The notes: generated from the sequence alone by a model not told the origin. A DNA stretch of 64,000 nucleotides from Eudromia elegans (GCA_003342815.1 PTEX01000167.1:130042-194041); one strand, 5' to 3'; counted from the stretch's first letter, positions 52,339-63,740 are shown. Made by a program: numbers and translations.

Positions 52339-55300
52339 TGTTATTTTCTTTTTAATTTTCAGCACTAATGGATGTAGACTGCTTCCAAGTATGTGTTATC
52401 TTTTTTGTTTGTTTCACACCCCTGTGTTTGTGAGACACCCCAGTGCCTCCCACACAGTAACGTGTGGGTTAGTAAGGCTGTGGTCTTTGCCCTCTGCAGA
52501 AAATGAGCCAAAATTATGTCATCTTTATGTGATACCATAGAAACTCCAAAGCCTGCATGGCACTGAGTTTTAGCTTTGGCTATTTCCTTCCACGTAAGGA
52601 TGTAGGGGGAAGACCTGAAGTTCTGGTCCAGAGATGGTTAATCCTTCTAGCCAAGCAAACACCCACTTTTCTAGTGCCTGGAATGGCCATATGCTGTATT
52701 GTCATGTGACTTGGCTTCCTGCATTGCATACTGTGTGCTCAGATCCTGGAAACCGGTCCATTCTCTGTGTACGAGGTACCTGGTGTGTGGATAACCTGCC
52801 CTGTTCCTTGGAGGCCCTAAGACAGGCAGTGGCCATGAGAGGGCTGCTGCTGTCATTTTAATTAGCTTGTTCTTGGCTGGAAGCTCCTCCTGGAAGCAGG
52901 GCAGGTTGGAAAAGTTAGCACATATGGTTAGGCGACAGGATCTGGGGGGCCCTTAATTAGGGATCTCAGTTTAGATAATACCATGTGTGGTATTCAAGTA
53001 ATGCATATTTATTCTTATTTCAGAAAAATGATGGAAACTTTGCATCTAGTGCTGATTGGGTTTTGGATCCTACTGAACTTGCAAATAAATTTAATTCTAA
53101 AACAAAAGCAATCATTCTGAATAATCCTCACAACCCTATAGGCAAGGTAAGTGTCCTGCTTCAACATGGCTGTAATTTCAAAGTATGCCTTGAATACTAT
53201 GGTTAATACCGTCACCTTTTCTTTCTTGCACCCCAGGTATTTACACAAGAAGAGCTCCAGCTGATAGCTGATCTCTGTATTAAAAATGATACCCTGTGCA
53301 TCAGTGATGAGGTGTATGAATGGCTGGTCTACAAAGGAAATAAGCACATTAAAATAGGTAATGAATTTTTGTGTCGTCTTAGAAGTAGATATGTAATGGT
53401 GTCATAAACATGCAGAAGTCTAAATTTCACGCTTTGTCTTTTTTGAGATGATTGAACTCTGACAGGAAGCGCTCTTCCCTTTTCTCAGCAATGTTTTAAA
53501 GCGTAAAGATAGAATTTCCAAAAGTTCTGAAATGATTTAGGAGCTGACATCCATAGAAACAAGCAGGTCTGTACTCATAAATCAGTTAATTTTGAGTATT
53601 GTGTCTTTACTGAGGTACTTTGTTGCCGTGATAAGTGTGACTGCTGTTCATATATATATCCTGGACTGTGCTTTGCTATAGAACCAGTAAAAGGAACAGG
53701 AATTAAACCTAGAGATAATTGATGAGGGAGATGTGTTAATGAGGAGCTCATCATTTTTGCCCTGCTGCTTAACACCAGCCAGCACATGCAGAGAATAGGG
53801 ATGTTGTGTTTGATGAAGTCCTTATGCACTGGATCCAGTGTAGATTAATATATGTGTGTATAAATCTATATTTTATATATATATGAAATACATGTCCTTG
53901 CACATAGTGCTGTAGCCTCATATGTTACAGCTAAGTGTGTGTGTAAACGCTTCTAGGGCTGGGGTCTTAGTTGGGATCTGTTGATGTATTTGAGCTGACT
54001 GAAATACAACAGTTATTTCTTATATGTACAGACATTTAATTTCTGAAGGTATAGCCTGGCATGAATTATCTTTTAAGTAGTATTTATGGTCATAATGAAG
54101 TCAGATTTCAGAAATATACAACAGAACGTCCTAGTTGAGAGTAAGCAATGAAAATAGAAACTTGGATGTGAAAACTTAGCTTTTTTGCTTGTTTGTTTTG
54201 TTGTTTTTTTTTCCCTGACTGGACCACTGATCTAATGCTGAATAACTTTGTTTCAACTCTCTGTCTCTTAAAATAACAACAAAAGAAGCTGTTCGTGATT
54301 GGTGCAGTGGTACATTAGTTAGGTACATTAGGTTTGCCTACAATGGTAGGACTGCTGTTAAAACTTTTCTTTCAAATAACAACAAGCAAATTTTATCTAA
54401 ATGACCTTGCAATACTTACTCATTTAGCCCCATAGTCGCTGAGCATAGGACTGCAGTGTGTTGATTGTATAGGCCATGCAAAGGTTATGGGTCTATTTAG
54501 AAGTGCCCTAATTTGTAGATGTTGATNGTGATCAACATCTCCCAGCCTTCTGCAAAGTCTTCTGCAAAACTGTAAACCTCCTTGAAGTGCTGATGAGAGT
54601 TGCACTGGCTGTTTAGAGATCCCATCTAACACATGAAGTTTCTGAACAAACATCCCAACAAGCTGAGTGCCAGCCCAGCTAACAGACTTATATCTTAACA
54701 GGGTTTGTTAGCTTTTAAATTCTGCTCAAACTTGATTATGTTGTGCTATAATGCTGCTGCCATTCAGTGTGAAAGAATTTCTCTCTCTATTTCAAACTTG
54801 ATGCTCGTGACGAAGATGGAGCTGCTGTTTTAGCTGCTGCTGCTGCTGTTTGAAATGCTTTTGCCTTTGCTCACCAAGGTTGAATCACTATGGCCCTGTG
54901 GCAGAGTGGTCTCACTAGAGGGCATTTGTTTTGAAATTATTTTTGCAGTCTGTGAAAGATAGTTTGTTTGACTTTGGGAAGTCGTGTATAAAATACCTAG
55001 CAAAGTAGAAGATGCATCTGTGCCTTTGTGTTTTCAAGGTCATCAGGCAACTGAGGGAATATGGGTGGCATAAGAGGAACATGAGTCTTTTCTGCTAAAT
55101 GTTTTGTTGTTCTGCTAAATGTTTTGTTTTGTTTGGCAAGACTGCCGGACAAAATGCATGTTTTCAAATAAGTGCAGTGATTTGTATCTAAGGCAGGTAA
55201 CTGTTGCAAAAACTTCCTCATGAAATCCAGGGCTTTCATCTGGAATACCTTGGTCACATAGTTGCCCTAGAGGGTGGATTTAATAATTGAGAGATTCATT

Positions 55301-58300
55301 GGTGATGGTTCTGGTGTCCAAATGTGCTAGAGCTGAATGCTGTTGACTGCTGCTATTGCTGTAACTTTATGACCTCAGTAACCTTGTGTCTCAGACTCCA
55401 CTGTCTAGATTAATCTGTTTCTGGTCGAAAATTAATTATATCAAAGAGTCCAACCAGAACTTCCCTGGGGCAGCATGCAGAAAAAAAAAATGGCAACTGT
55501 GTGAAGAGACCTTTGCTCTGTCATCTCCCTTGAAAGGAAACAAAGGTTTTTGGTTTGCTAGGAGACACGGGCACACACAGAGACAGGGAGAGGACGCCAT
55601 GCACCCTTCAGTCCTTGCAGGCATGGCTTTTATTGCTTGAAAATGCCATGTCTCTTCAAATTATACAACCAAAGTTAATATCTAGCTTCTGGGTTAGAGA
55701 TTTTAGTAATTCTTCTCTCCTCCTGATTCTGAAACATCCAGTGACCTTGATTCGTTTGCTGTGGACAATTCTATTAAAATGACTGGCAGTGACTGAGTTA
55801 CTGTAGCATATGGTACTTATTGTCAGGCACCAAAACCAGCACTGTATTGAGATTAAGAGAAGTCACTTTTCAGATCATTTGTTTCCTGTGAAAAAAATGA
55901 TGCATCCTCAGCTGAGGATAATCACCATGTAGTTTTTATTGACTGCACTTTTTCTTAATTTCTGCCTCTTCTTTCTCTTTTCATTAACTCTCACCTTATT
56001 TTTGTGCCAAAATACACTGGCCCATGTATACCTTCTCGTTTGTTACAGTTGCAATTTTAGAACATTCTCACTGCTGCGTAACATACTGCAGTGATGTATC
56101 AGAATATTGAAGCTCTGTAGCTCTTAGTTTTTCTAATTACGTGGAAAAATGGGTACACTTGTAACCTATTAATTTTCCTTTATGTGCAGCTACTTTGCCA
56201 GGTATGTGGGAAAGAACAATAACTATAGGAAGCGCTGGAAAAACATACAGTGTAACTGGCTGGAAGGTAAGAAGAATAAATATAAGAGTTCTGCAAGGTG
56301 CATTTATGATACTTCTAAAAATATCACTATTTTTGTGGCCTGTCTTTTGAAAGCTTCTGTCAAATCTCTCTCACTGCATATTGTAACCCTGTTCCTACTA
56401 CTTTATAAATAATCTCTTGTAAGAAGAAATCAACAAACACCATATGATTTCTTCAAAAGCCGTGGAGGTTCTTGGAGGGGACATTGATATTATTTTAACT
56501 TTGCAGTTTTGTGGTGATATTTCCAGATTGTGATAATATTTTAATTGTTGCAAATATACGATTATTTCCATAAATCGTTTAGTTAACTGTCTAACAGACC
56601 GTTATTGTAAATTCAAGTATTCCACAAAACCAGAACATATGATAAATTTTAGTGCTACATTTTGAAATCATCCAAATCTTTTCAAAATCTTTAATAGTAA
56701 TTTGCTTGCTTTAAAAATATATATTTGAAAGCAAACATAACAGTTTAACCTTCTTGTTGCTAGACTGTTTATCATCTGTACTCGGATTGAACTATGGCAT
56801 ACTAGAGCTGAGCAGTGTTTGGTTTGAAGACCCTAAAATAATTAGGAACAGTTTTCCTAATAAGTGCTTGGTTTAATTTCATTATAAAAAGAGGTAGGAG
56901 TTTGCTCAGTACCCTTAGAGAGATGGGAATGAGTGAAATTTTAACTGTTGTCTCATAGCTAGAATTTCATAATGGCGTCACTCTGCAACCTTTATGTTAA
57001 CCATCTCTTTACTGAATTATTTTTTTTAAGCAAATGACTACCTGTTCTTAAAATATTATGTGATGTTTGCTACCTGTAGTTCTTTGTTAATTCCTAATAA
57101 CACCATTGCTCTAAGTATAACATATACATCTTTTCTCTCTTAGATTGGTTGGTCTATTGGCCCCCAGCATTTAATAAAGCATTTGCAAGTAGTTCAGCAA
57201 AATACATTATATACTTGCCCAACTCCATTGCAGGTAGGTACAGGTAGAGGAGAGGAGGTAATTCTCCTCTGGCACCTGGCATAAAGCTTTAGTCACTACC
57301 ATAATAAAATACTGATCGTAACCGTGGATTTTGAGTTGTCAGAATAATATATTCTGGGGTCCTGGAAGAGGAGATAAATTTAATCACCTGATAAAACATT
57401 TGGGGAACAAAACAAAAAAAGAGTCTTGCATCTTATTCATTAGTGAACTTCTCTCTCTTGCATAGAATAGGACAATATTAGTAGTTTCCTAGCAAATGTA
57501 AATAAAGATTATTGAACTAAAGTTTTGGATTGATGAGAATTATCTCTATTAACTAGGGCATAGTTTACTTATTAATATTCTATGGTGTATTATTATCAAT
57601 AACTTTAGCATAATTTAGATTGTAAACTCTTGTGGCAAGGACTTTGACCTCTGTGTAAGACTAAGGCTTAGCAAATGATAGGATGCTTTGGGTGTTACCA
57701 CAGCATGAAGTAAACAAACATTTAGACATTTGGATATAGCTTGTCTAATATCCAATGCTGATATGCTGATTTTCTTAATGAGAGCCAGATCAAGGCAAAA
57801 GCCACATGGTTTCGGTAGGAAGTTCCTGAGTGTCCATGGCTGTGCTGAGTGTACATGAGCACTTTGGATCCTGTATTTGCAGGAGGCTTTGGCACAAGCC
57901 CTGTGGCTAGACTATAAGCGCATGGATGATCCAGATTGCTATTTCTACTCACTGTCTCGGGAGCTGGAAGGCAAGCGTGATCGGATGGCTCAACTGCTTC
58001 GAGAAGTTGGACTGAAACCTGTTGTTCCAGAAGGAGGATACTTTATGATTGTTGATGTTTCTGCATTAAGTTAGTAAAAAGTTTATTAAATGAGGTGGAA
58101 AACAAATATTAAGATGAAAATGCAACTTTTATTTTAAGCTATATTCTCATTTTATCTTCTCGTAACATTGTCAGATATGCTAATGGGCACTGAAATTCTG
58201 AAATTTTCTGTTTGGCCTTAGCCAAACAGGTCCAGCAAAACTTTTGTGATGCTAACCACCGTCCTTGGTTTGCAAAGCTCTTGCAAGGTTTGAGATGTAC

Positions 58301-61250
58301 AAATAGAAAGGGTAAGGGAGATGGTAAAATATATATATATAAAATATATATTTTTTATATATATATATATATAAATATTTGATTATGAAAACATTTGGGA
58401 CCCAAGTACTTGGTTTAATATTCTGGGCTTGTAACCATTCCTACTTTTCCTCCCCCTGCTTAATATGAAATCATATGCTGAACTGTCTTTGAGGCATGTT
58501 GATTTTAAAACATTGTTAAAGCCTATGAAAAATTGCAAATCTTTGGGGAAATTCAGACCGTGATAATACTGTAGGAAAAAATCTATAAGGGGAATGGATT
58601 CTTGTCATTTTGCAGTGACCCATTTTAATGGCACTTACCATTCACATAAAATGTTTAATCAAAGTTGAGCCTCACAAATCTACCATAATGTCAGAAAATT
58701 ATCAATACCTAGTTTTACAGATGAGAGAACAACAGCAATAGCCGTGATTATTGTTGTCCATCTTGTACAAAAGGATTCTGTTCACCACCTTCCAAACTTA
58801 GTCATCTGGACTTGATGACTTCTTGGAGTATTGCAGTGCTCTCTTGCAAGCTACATCTCTGATCTTGCTTTGCATGGAGAGCAAGTGCTCAGGTCAGAGC
58901 AGAAAGATGGACATCTGTTGGCCTGGTTTAGTCTTTATAACATATTTTTAAAATTACATATTTTTTTTTTTAAAAGCATACATCTTTGTTCTTAAGTGTT
59001 AACTATAACAAAGTGCTATTAGTGAATGTGTTTGCACTAGAGACTAGGAAGTCCTACATCATCGTATTTGCTTTCTGGTTTTATTATTTTTTATAGATGT
59101 GGATCTTTCTGATGTGGAGGAGAATCAACCTTATGATTATAATTTTGTCAGATGGATGATAAAATCTAAGGTAAGGTATCTTAGTCATACTTTACAGTTT
59201 TAGAAATGCTTGTCTACTGGAAGCAAAAGAAGTGTAGCCTTACTTATTAAATAATGTAGTAGAGATACTACATTAAAAATACTGTTTGGTGCCTGTGATA
59301 ACTGCTGCAAATGATTTGGCTAAAAGATTGCTGAGCATGCCAAAAATGTACTCGGTACGTTTGGTGGGCCTGAGTCCCAGCTTTTATTCCTCCTGCAAAC
59401 CTAAATGCTAGTTACAGTCAAGTACCTCTGATCCTTTTGCTTAAGAGAAGTGGTTTGAATTTAGATAAGAATAGCTTTGCATGCAAAGTCCAAGCTGGTC
59501 TTTCAGTTGAATGAAGGAAGGGAAGAGTTCTGGAAAATGGAATAGTAAAATCGTCATGTTTGAAACTGATATTTATTTGTGTACAATATATATTTCTATT
59601 TTATGCTTCAGAAACTTTCAGCAATTCCTCTTTCAGCATTCTGTGGTCCTGAGACAAAAGTGCAGTTTGAAAAATACATACGATTTTGCTTCATTAAGGT
59701 AAACGTCCCAGGAATATTCAAGAAATAAAGTAATATAAGTTAATATAAAAATCTGTAATAGGCTGCTTGTAACCACCCCCCCGCCCCCGGATCTATTAAG
59801 TTTTATGATTTTAGCAGCAGAAAGTTAGCTTGGTCTAAAATCCTACATAAAGTAGCTTCAAATATCTTTTTGCTGAGGTACTTTTAGATCGTAAATATTA
59901 GTGACTTGATTGTGAAGGGCAACAAGAAAAAAACAACAAAAATTAAGCTAAATAACTTTAGCTTGTTCTATTGATTTATAAACATTCTTGACCAGTGATG
60001 ACAATTAGAGTGGATGACAAAGATATCTCATGCTGTCTATTAAGAAGACTTCTATAATCCACAGTAAGGAATAATTCCTTTTATAGCAGGTTTATCCTAT
60101 ATATCCTCATGTCCAGTCAATTTCAAACTACAAAACAAATAATTGAACAGGTGAGCTTCAAGTTTAGCTCACTCACCTGAAAATATACAGGATTTTAAAT
60201 AAACTCCAAATCACAAAAGAACGTAAAGACATAAAAAAAAACTTAAGCGTTTTGTNAAGGAGACAGAATTGACATCTTGTGAACTGGCTGACTTGTCATT
60301 TTGTGACCTCCTTTTCCCATATTCATCTTCCTCCTGTTTCACATGCTTGCTGAGTTTGTTTTTGAAAATACTGAAAAGCTTTGGGAGAGGGTGCTTGAAG
60401 TTNGTTAAACCTACTTCCCTAAGATTTTATTCTTACTGTTCTGTCACAGAATCAGCATAATGGAACATATACCAACCCCTTAACTCTTCCATGTACAGCT
60501 CAGAGCCTTAACTTGGACCACTAATGAAGGCGAATTTGTTCTTGTGCTATTAAGCTCCTATGATGAGCTATAAAAGGCTATAATAAAAACTGAGCCCAGT
60601 AACAACCAGGAGGAAACTTGCTAATGGCAAACATGGCTTGCCTTGTGTGAAGAGCTCTAATCATGCCAAGTTAAAGGGTACTTGTATGATTAACCAGTTG
60701 CAGCCAAGACACAGAACTGTGATTACCCATTTTTAGAGGATTTATATTTAAGTAATTCACAGCATCACTTGGTTATAGGGAGATTTAAAAATCCTAACTG
60801 TAAAGATTAGCAAACCATGCATAGCATGTTTCCGGTATATTTTCAATTTAGAGCAGCCAGAACTTTTATTGCATAAATATCTGCATTTATGCAAAAATGC
60901 ATATGAAAAATTGTCCACTTTTGTTAATTTTGATAGTGTATTTTCCTCAGCATTCACATTATCTTTTTAACAAATACACTTGAAAAATATTTGCAAGATA
61001 TTAATATTGAATTCTTTATATTGTGTACATCTGTAGTTAAAACTGTTAAAGGAAAACTGACTGTTTGGGATACTTATGTGATGCAAACAAAACTGCTGAA
61101 TACTGATTTCTGATGTTATAATCATGACTGCTACTCTGTTGTCAAAAACTCTGTTTACAGTAATAGTGATATTCCTTGTTTTTGCAGAAAGACAGCACAC
61201 TAGATGCAGCTGAAGTGATTCTGAAGAAATGGAACAAACAGAAAGCTTGA
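43370..61250 (+). CDS. KYAT3: KYAT3 (CCBL2), kynurenine--oxoglutarate transaminase 3 / cysteine-S-conjugate beta-lyase 2, complete CDS in 13 coding exons
   Basis: This PLP-dependent fold type I aminotransferase turns L-kynurenine into kynurenic acid using 2-oxo acids, and cleaves cysteine S-conjugates. Exons are 43370-43468, 46360-46418, 47454-47598, 50952-51101, 51275-51361, 53024-53146, 53237-53357, 56190-56266, 57144-57233, 57883-58069, 59097-59170, 59612-59698 and 61188-61250. They sum to 1362 nt without phase conflict, giving 453 residues (human: 454). Residues 1-33 look like a mitochondrial leader (basic, hydroxylated, no acids). Key sites are '[10 protein letters not shown]', the PLP-binding Asn in 'NNPHNPIGK' (213-221), Asp245 and Tyr248 in 'SDEVYEW', the Schiff-base Lys279 in '[13 protein letters not shown]', and the carboxylate-binding Arg428 in 'RFCFIK'. 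All splice sites are GT-AG. The gene appears functional and lies head-to-tail with GTF2B. Confidence 0.97.
46360..46418 (+). CDS. KYAT3: KYAT3 exon 3: second methionine and N-terminal arm
   Basis: It reads '[19 protein letters not shown]' plus two bases of the next Trp codon; acceptor tttgcag, donor gtaagt. The Met at residue 35 matches the internal Met of human KYAT3 ('MSLKFTNAKR') from which a cytosolic form can be made. Confidence 0.95.
47454..47598 (+). CDS. KYAT3: KYAT3 exon 4: substrate-binding loop
   Basis: It completes the split Trp codon and continues '[18 protein letters not shown]', '[14 protein letters not shown]', to 'LNQYTRGF'. The GQG...PDISPP stretch is the family's N-terminal loop near the active site. 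The donor is gtaagt, phase 0. Confidence 0.97.
47880..49250. repeat. GC-richer intronic block with 357-bp tandem duplication (48141-48497 and 48498-48854)
   Basis: Two direct copies of 357 bp lie end to end and differ at a single base (gagagtaatg in the first, gagaataatg in the second). The junction shares 'aga' with both outer borders, as in a microhomology-mediated duplication. The block is GC-richer than the intron around it and the flanking 300 bp (to about 49160) have the same composition, so the duplicated unit may belong to an unclassified repeat. It lies in the 3.35-kb KYAT3 intron 4 and does not touch an exon. Minus-strand frames of 85-102 codons in the copies have no family resemblance. 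Confidence 0.85.
50952..51101 (+). CDS. KYAT3: KYAT3 exon 5
   Basis: It reads '[18 protein letters not shown]' to '[23 protein letters not shown]'. The '[10 protein letters not shown]' segment is the helix start that holds the PLP phosphate (VTVGAYGSLF in human). Acceptor tttaacag, donor gtaagt, phase 0 at both ends. Confidence 0.97.
51275..51361 (+). CDS. KYAT3: KYAT3 exon 6
   Basis: Twenty-nine codons, '[19 protein letters not shown]' to 'VFIPLRN', match the 'VPFYDCYEPMV' block of KYAT3; the 'FFDCYEPM' motif lies over the PLP ring. Acceptor ttatttcag, donor gtgagt. The short intron before it is 173 bp. Confidence 0.97.
51362..53023 (+). other. KYAT3: KYAT3 intron 6 with long poly(T) tracts
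   Basis: The intron contains two poly(T) runs (about 52287-52300 and 52305-52337) separated by 'gccc', and GC-richer sequence at about 51930-52250 and 52430-52950 with no recognised family. No exon is seen inside. Confidence 0.7.
53024..53146 (+). CDS. KYAT3: KYAT3 exon 7: PLP-binding NPHNP motif
   Basis: Forty-one codons end in '[14 protein letters not shown]' (residues 208-221), where Asn217 is the conserved hydrogen-bond partner of the PLP 3'-oxygen. Its beginning ('[16 protein letters not shown]') differs from the human 'SKPVYGKRWSSSDWTLDP' segment, a known variable loop position. Acceptor tttcag, donor gtaagt. Confidence 0.97.
53237..53357 (+). CDS. KYAT3: KYAT3 exon 8: SDEVYEW motif
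   Basis: It reads '[18 protein letters not shown]' to 'GNKHIKI' plus one base. 'SDEVYEW' (244-250) provides the Asp that pairs with the PLP pyridine nitrogen and the Tyr at the active site. Acceptor caccccag, donor gtaatg. The intron before it is only 90 bp. Confidence 0.97.
56190..56266 (+). CDS. KYAT3: KYAT3 exon 9: catalytic lysine
   Basis: It completes the split Ala codon and reads '[17 protein letters not shown]' then 'TYSVTGWK'. Lys279 in 'SAGK' forms the Schiff base with PLP (human numbering 280). Acceptor tatgtgcag, donor gtaaga. The 2.8-kb intron before it has no recognised feature. Confidence 0.97.
57144..57233 (+). CDS. KYAT3: KYAT3 exon 10
   Basis: Thirty codons, '[19 protein letters not shown]' then '[11 protein letters not shown]', follow the catalytic lysine exon and match human 'LGWSIGPNHLIKHLQTVQQ'. 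Acceptor tctcttag, donor gtaggt, phase 0. Confidence 0.97.
57883..58069 (+). CDS. KYAT3: KYAT3 exon 11
   Basis: It reads '[20 protein letters not shown]' on to '[16 protein letters not shown]' plus one base. 'P(E/D)GGYF' is the conserved small-domain turn. The donor is the weaker gttagt (58070 on), but phase and the next exon fit only this site. Acceptor tatttgcag. Confidence 0.96.
58329..58380. repeat. (AT)n-rich microsatellite
   Basis: Interrupted TA dinucleotide runs in KYAT3 intron 11 can fold back on themselves. Simple repeat with no further function seen. Confidence 0.9.
59097..59170 (+). CDS. KYAT3: KYAT3 exon 12
   Basis: It reads '[20 protein letters not shown]' then 'IKSK' after completing the split codon, matching human 'DLSDMKNNEPYDYKFVKWM'. 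Acceptor ttttttatag, donor gtaagg. Confidence 0.97.
59612..59698 (+). CDS. KYAT3: KYAT3 exon 13: substrate carboxylate-binding arginine
   Basis: Twenty-nine codons, '[19 protein letters not shown]' then '[10 protein letters not shown]'. Arg428 in 'RFCF' is the arginine that holds the substrate alpha-carboxylate in this family. Acceptor tgcttcag, donor gtaaac. Confidence 0.97.
61188..61250 (+). CDS. KYAT3: KYAT3 last coding exon
   Basis: Twenty codons, '[20 protein letters not shown]', then TGA at 61248-61250; human ends '[20 protein letters not shown]'. Acceptor tttttgcag. Confidence 0.97.
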   Translation, partial: KDSTLDAAEVILKKWNKQKA

Positions 61251-61840
61251 TATTTTATCAGCTCTTCATTCTGATATAATTACCTTACACTAGTTTTTGT
61301 TTTTTTATTGCAAACCTAAGAACAAATTGCCTAGTACAAAATTAATTTGACATTATAAACTCCTTTCTACTGCCATCTGCTGAGGAGTTAAAACAATGAT
61401 TTCCTCAATGTGTGTAATGCAATTCATATGTTATTTTCAATCTTTTTAAAATCATTGACCTTTTTTCCAAAATAATATACAAATTCCACTTCTGTCACTG
61501 AAAAACAAGGATTTCTAGGCCTCGGGGTAAAATAAATACATCATCCACAGCACTGTGGAGCTCAGCTAACTATCTGAAGCTCAATGGATAAGGGACTGTT
61601 TCAGAAGAGATCAATGTGGAAAAATCCTTTTTAATAGTCTCCTCTTTGAGCTGTCTCTCTGATTTTTTTTATTCCTCCGCATCCCCCACCCCACCCCACC
61701 CCACCCGGATGTGTTTCCCACCAGCAGAAGCAATCAAGGTACATTTTAAGGGTGAATATTGTGTTCCCCCTGTGTCTCTCTGTTCTTCCCACAGGCCTTC
61801 TAGTGAAATGTTGGAATAAATTCAATACTTAATTCCCAAT
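61251..61840 (+). terminator. KYAT3: KYAT3 3' untranslated region and poly(A) signal candidates
   Basis: AATAAA hexamers downstream of the stop lie at 61531-61536 and 61815-61820; a further one in an A-rich run at about 61926 and one at 62945-62950 are also possible. The first two give a 3' untranslated region of roughly 300 or 590 nt. A (CCACC)n-type short repeat occurs at about 61684-61706. Which signal is used cannot be decided from sequence. Confidence 0.6.
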
Positions 61841-63170
61841 TTTGCAAATATCTTGCTCATTCCATAGTCATGTAACTGGAATCTAATTGAGTTTTGTTAG
61901 TCTTTGATGATGTCCAGGATCAAAAAATAAAAAAAAAAAAGGAAACTGAATGGCAATAGCAGCTGTTAAATTTCTACAGATTAAAGATGACAGATGATGG
62001 TACCTTGTGTTGGTCTTGAATCTAGAAGCTGGGACTTGTGTTGCCAGTTTAGCTGTCTTGCACTGTCATCCCCAAACCTCAAAATCTCAAAAGAAAGAAA
62101 AAAAAAATTGCTTGGTATTTTTCAGGGTAAGTGTAGTTTTGCGTAGAAAAATGAATTGGTGATTAAAATGACTTAACTGAAATTCCAGTAGGGATTTCAT
62201 GCAGAAATTCCTAAAAAACAAACAAAAAAATTGGGAGAAGGTATTGTTGTACAACAGGAAAAAAAAAAAAATTATTGCAAAATCCTTAAAATATCTTTGT
62301 GTAAATTGTACTGGGGAGTTGTGCTTTTGCAGAAGTAGAGAGTGTTGTGACAGGCCATTGAGCTGAGTGGTAGTTTGGACAAGGAAAATGTTTCTGTTTG
62401 TAACACGTATAGCAGTTGATTTGTTTTGAAACGATTCCACAAGTGTTCCATTCCAAAAGCCACTTAGAGTAGAAAAAGTATACTAAGGCAGCTGCCACTG
62501 TCATTGCAAAGTGAATTTTCATTAAAAAATAATAATAAAAAATTGCTAGCATAAATGCATGTTTAAAACAGAAGCTTCTGTAAAGTATTTTTAGATATGA
62601 TGAGAATCTGCTCAACTTGTGCATGCACAATGCTTAAATTCTGCACAAGCATTTCAGTCCAGTGTAGACAGGAAGAGGACCATTTTTGAAAGAAAAACCT
62701 GAAGTCCATTTAAAATGAGAAATGAAAGGGCTTGTTTAGTTGCAGTTGTGGTTCAGAATCTCTGAAATAACTGATTTTCAAAAGTCTGATATGTAGTGGT
62801 GTATCAAGTCTTTGATGGGGTAAGATTTTGAAAACAAACTTCAGAAGATATTTGCTGCTCGTGTTCTCTATGTCATCAAGAGCATACTAAAAAGTGATTA
62901 TAACTTTTATGTTACTACAAGTTTATAAGGATTTGATAATTATCAATAAAATAGATTTTGTTAATTAAAACTATTTTGGTACTAAAGGAAGGGATTTTGG
63001 TGTGACCTTTTTGTCCCAGGATTTTATGGCCAAGAAGAAGATAAAAAGCCCTATGGAGAAAAGTGCCTAGAAGAAGTTGTAAGGATGAATTTGACTATTA
63101 GTGAGTATTAAGAAAACTCTTAAACCTTACTAAATTCCTTCTGTTGAGAGATGGGAAAATATTAACGTTT
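61841..63170. other. Intergenic DNA between KYAT3 and GTF2B
   Basis: About 1.3 kb of AT-rich sequence with several A runs. Nothing was recognised except an 81-nt exon-like segment at 63020-63100, listed separately. Confidence 0.6.
63020..63100 (+). other. Candidate exon of unknown origin upstream of GTF2B
   Basis: A good acceptor ('gacctttttgtcccag') precedes 81 nt that end in a good donor (ATTA|gtgagt). One frame is open throughout and reads 'FYGQEEDKKPYGEKCLEE' then 'VVRMNLTI', an unusually protein-like composition for this AT-rich region. The length is a multiple of three. I recognise no family. It could be an alternative exon spliced from KYAT3 read-through, an upstream alternative exon of GTF2B, a relic of a lost gene, or chance. 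Confidence 0.3.
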
Positions 63171-63179
63171 CGGACGGAT

Positions 63180-63740
63180 ATTAATATTAACGTCGCGAAA
63201 AGACGCCTTCGCCGGTGCGTGGGCCTCTTGCCAGCACCTTCGCGCCCGCGTGGCCCCTGCCGCGGCCCGTAGCGAGCGCGGCCCCGCCCCGCCGGCTCTA
63301 TAAGGCGGCGCGGGGGGCGGCGCGCGGCTCCTCCCGGGCGCTGCGCGGCGGAGGCGACATGGCGTCCACCAGCCGGTAAGGGCCGCGCCCACCGCGCTCC
63401 GCAGAAAATGGCCGCGTCGCCCGGCCGGCGGCTACGGGCGCGCGAGGCCCGCGCTCCGCTGCGGCTTCCGGCGTAGCCGCGAGCTCCTCCGGCCGGGCTG
63501 TGGAGCTCCCGCTTGCGGCGCCTCAGGGCTCCGCGGTGTCGCTGCTGCTGCTGCCGCCGCCGCGTTGTTAATGTTGAGCTCGCCAGTATTCCAGGCGGAG
63601 CCGCCTTCTGCTGCAGGTCGAGCCGTGCCTGGGCGCCGGAGCCGCTGCCGGTGCTCCCCGGGACCGTGTGCGCGGATCGGCCTCGCCAGGCACCGCGGCC
63701 GCCTCCGTGCTGAGGGGGGCACTGGCCGCTCCTTGCGGTC
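63180..63740 (+). promoter_or_regulatory. GTF2B: GTF2B CpG-island promoter with TATA box
   Basis: A dense CpG island covers the start of GTF2B. TATAAGG begins at 63299, 60 bp before the ATG, so transcription should start near 63330, giving a 5' untranslated region of about 30 nt. GC boxes ('gccccgcccc', 63281-63290) lie just upstream, and 'ccccgcc' there resembles the upstream TFIIB-recognition element. A CTG/CCG triplet run at about 63541-63564 lies in the intron. Confidence 0.85.
63359..63375 (+). CDS. GTF2B: GTF2B (TFIIB) first coding exon, gene continues past the window
   Basis: TFIIB is the general transcription factor that bridges TBP on the TATA box to RNA polymerase II and helps place the start site. 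Only 17 coding nucleotides lie here: ATG GCG TCC ACC AGC CG, followed by the donor gtaagg, giving MASTSR with the last codon split. This matches the first residues of vertebrate TFIIB ('MASTSRLDALPRV'), whose first coding exon has the same size. The identification rests on this short match, the promoter, and the conserved neighbour KYAT3 in the same orientation. The zinc ribbon, B-reader and cyclin folds must lie to the right of the window. Confidence 0.9.
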
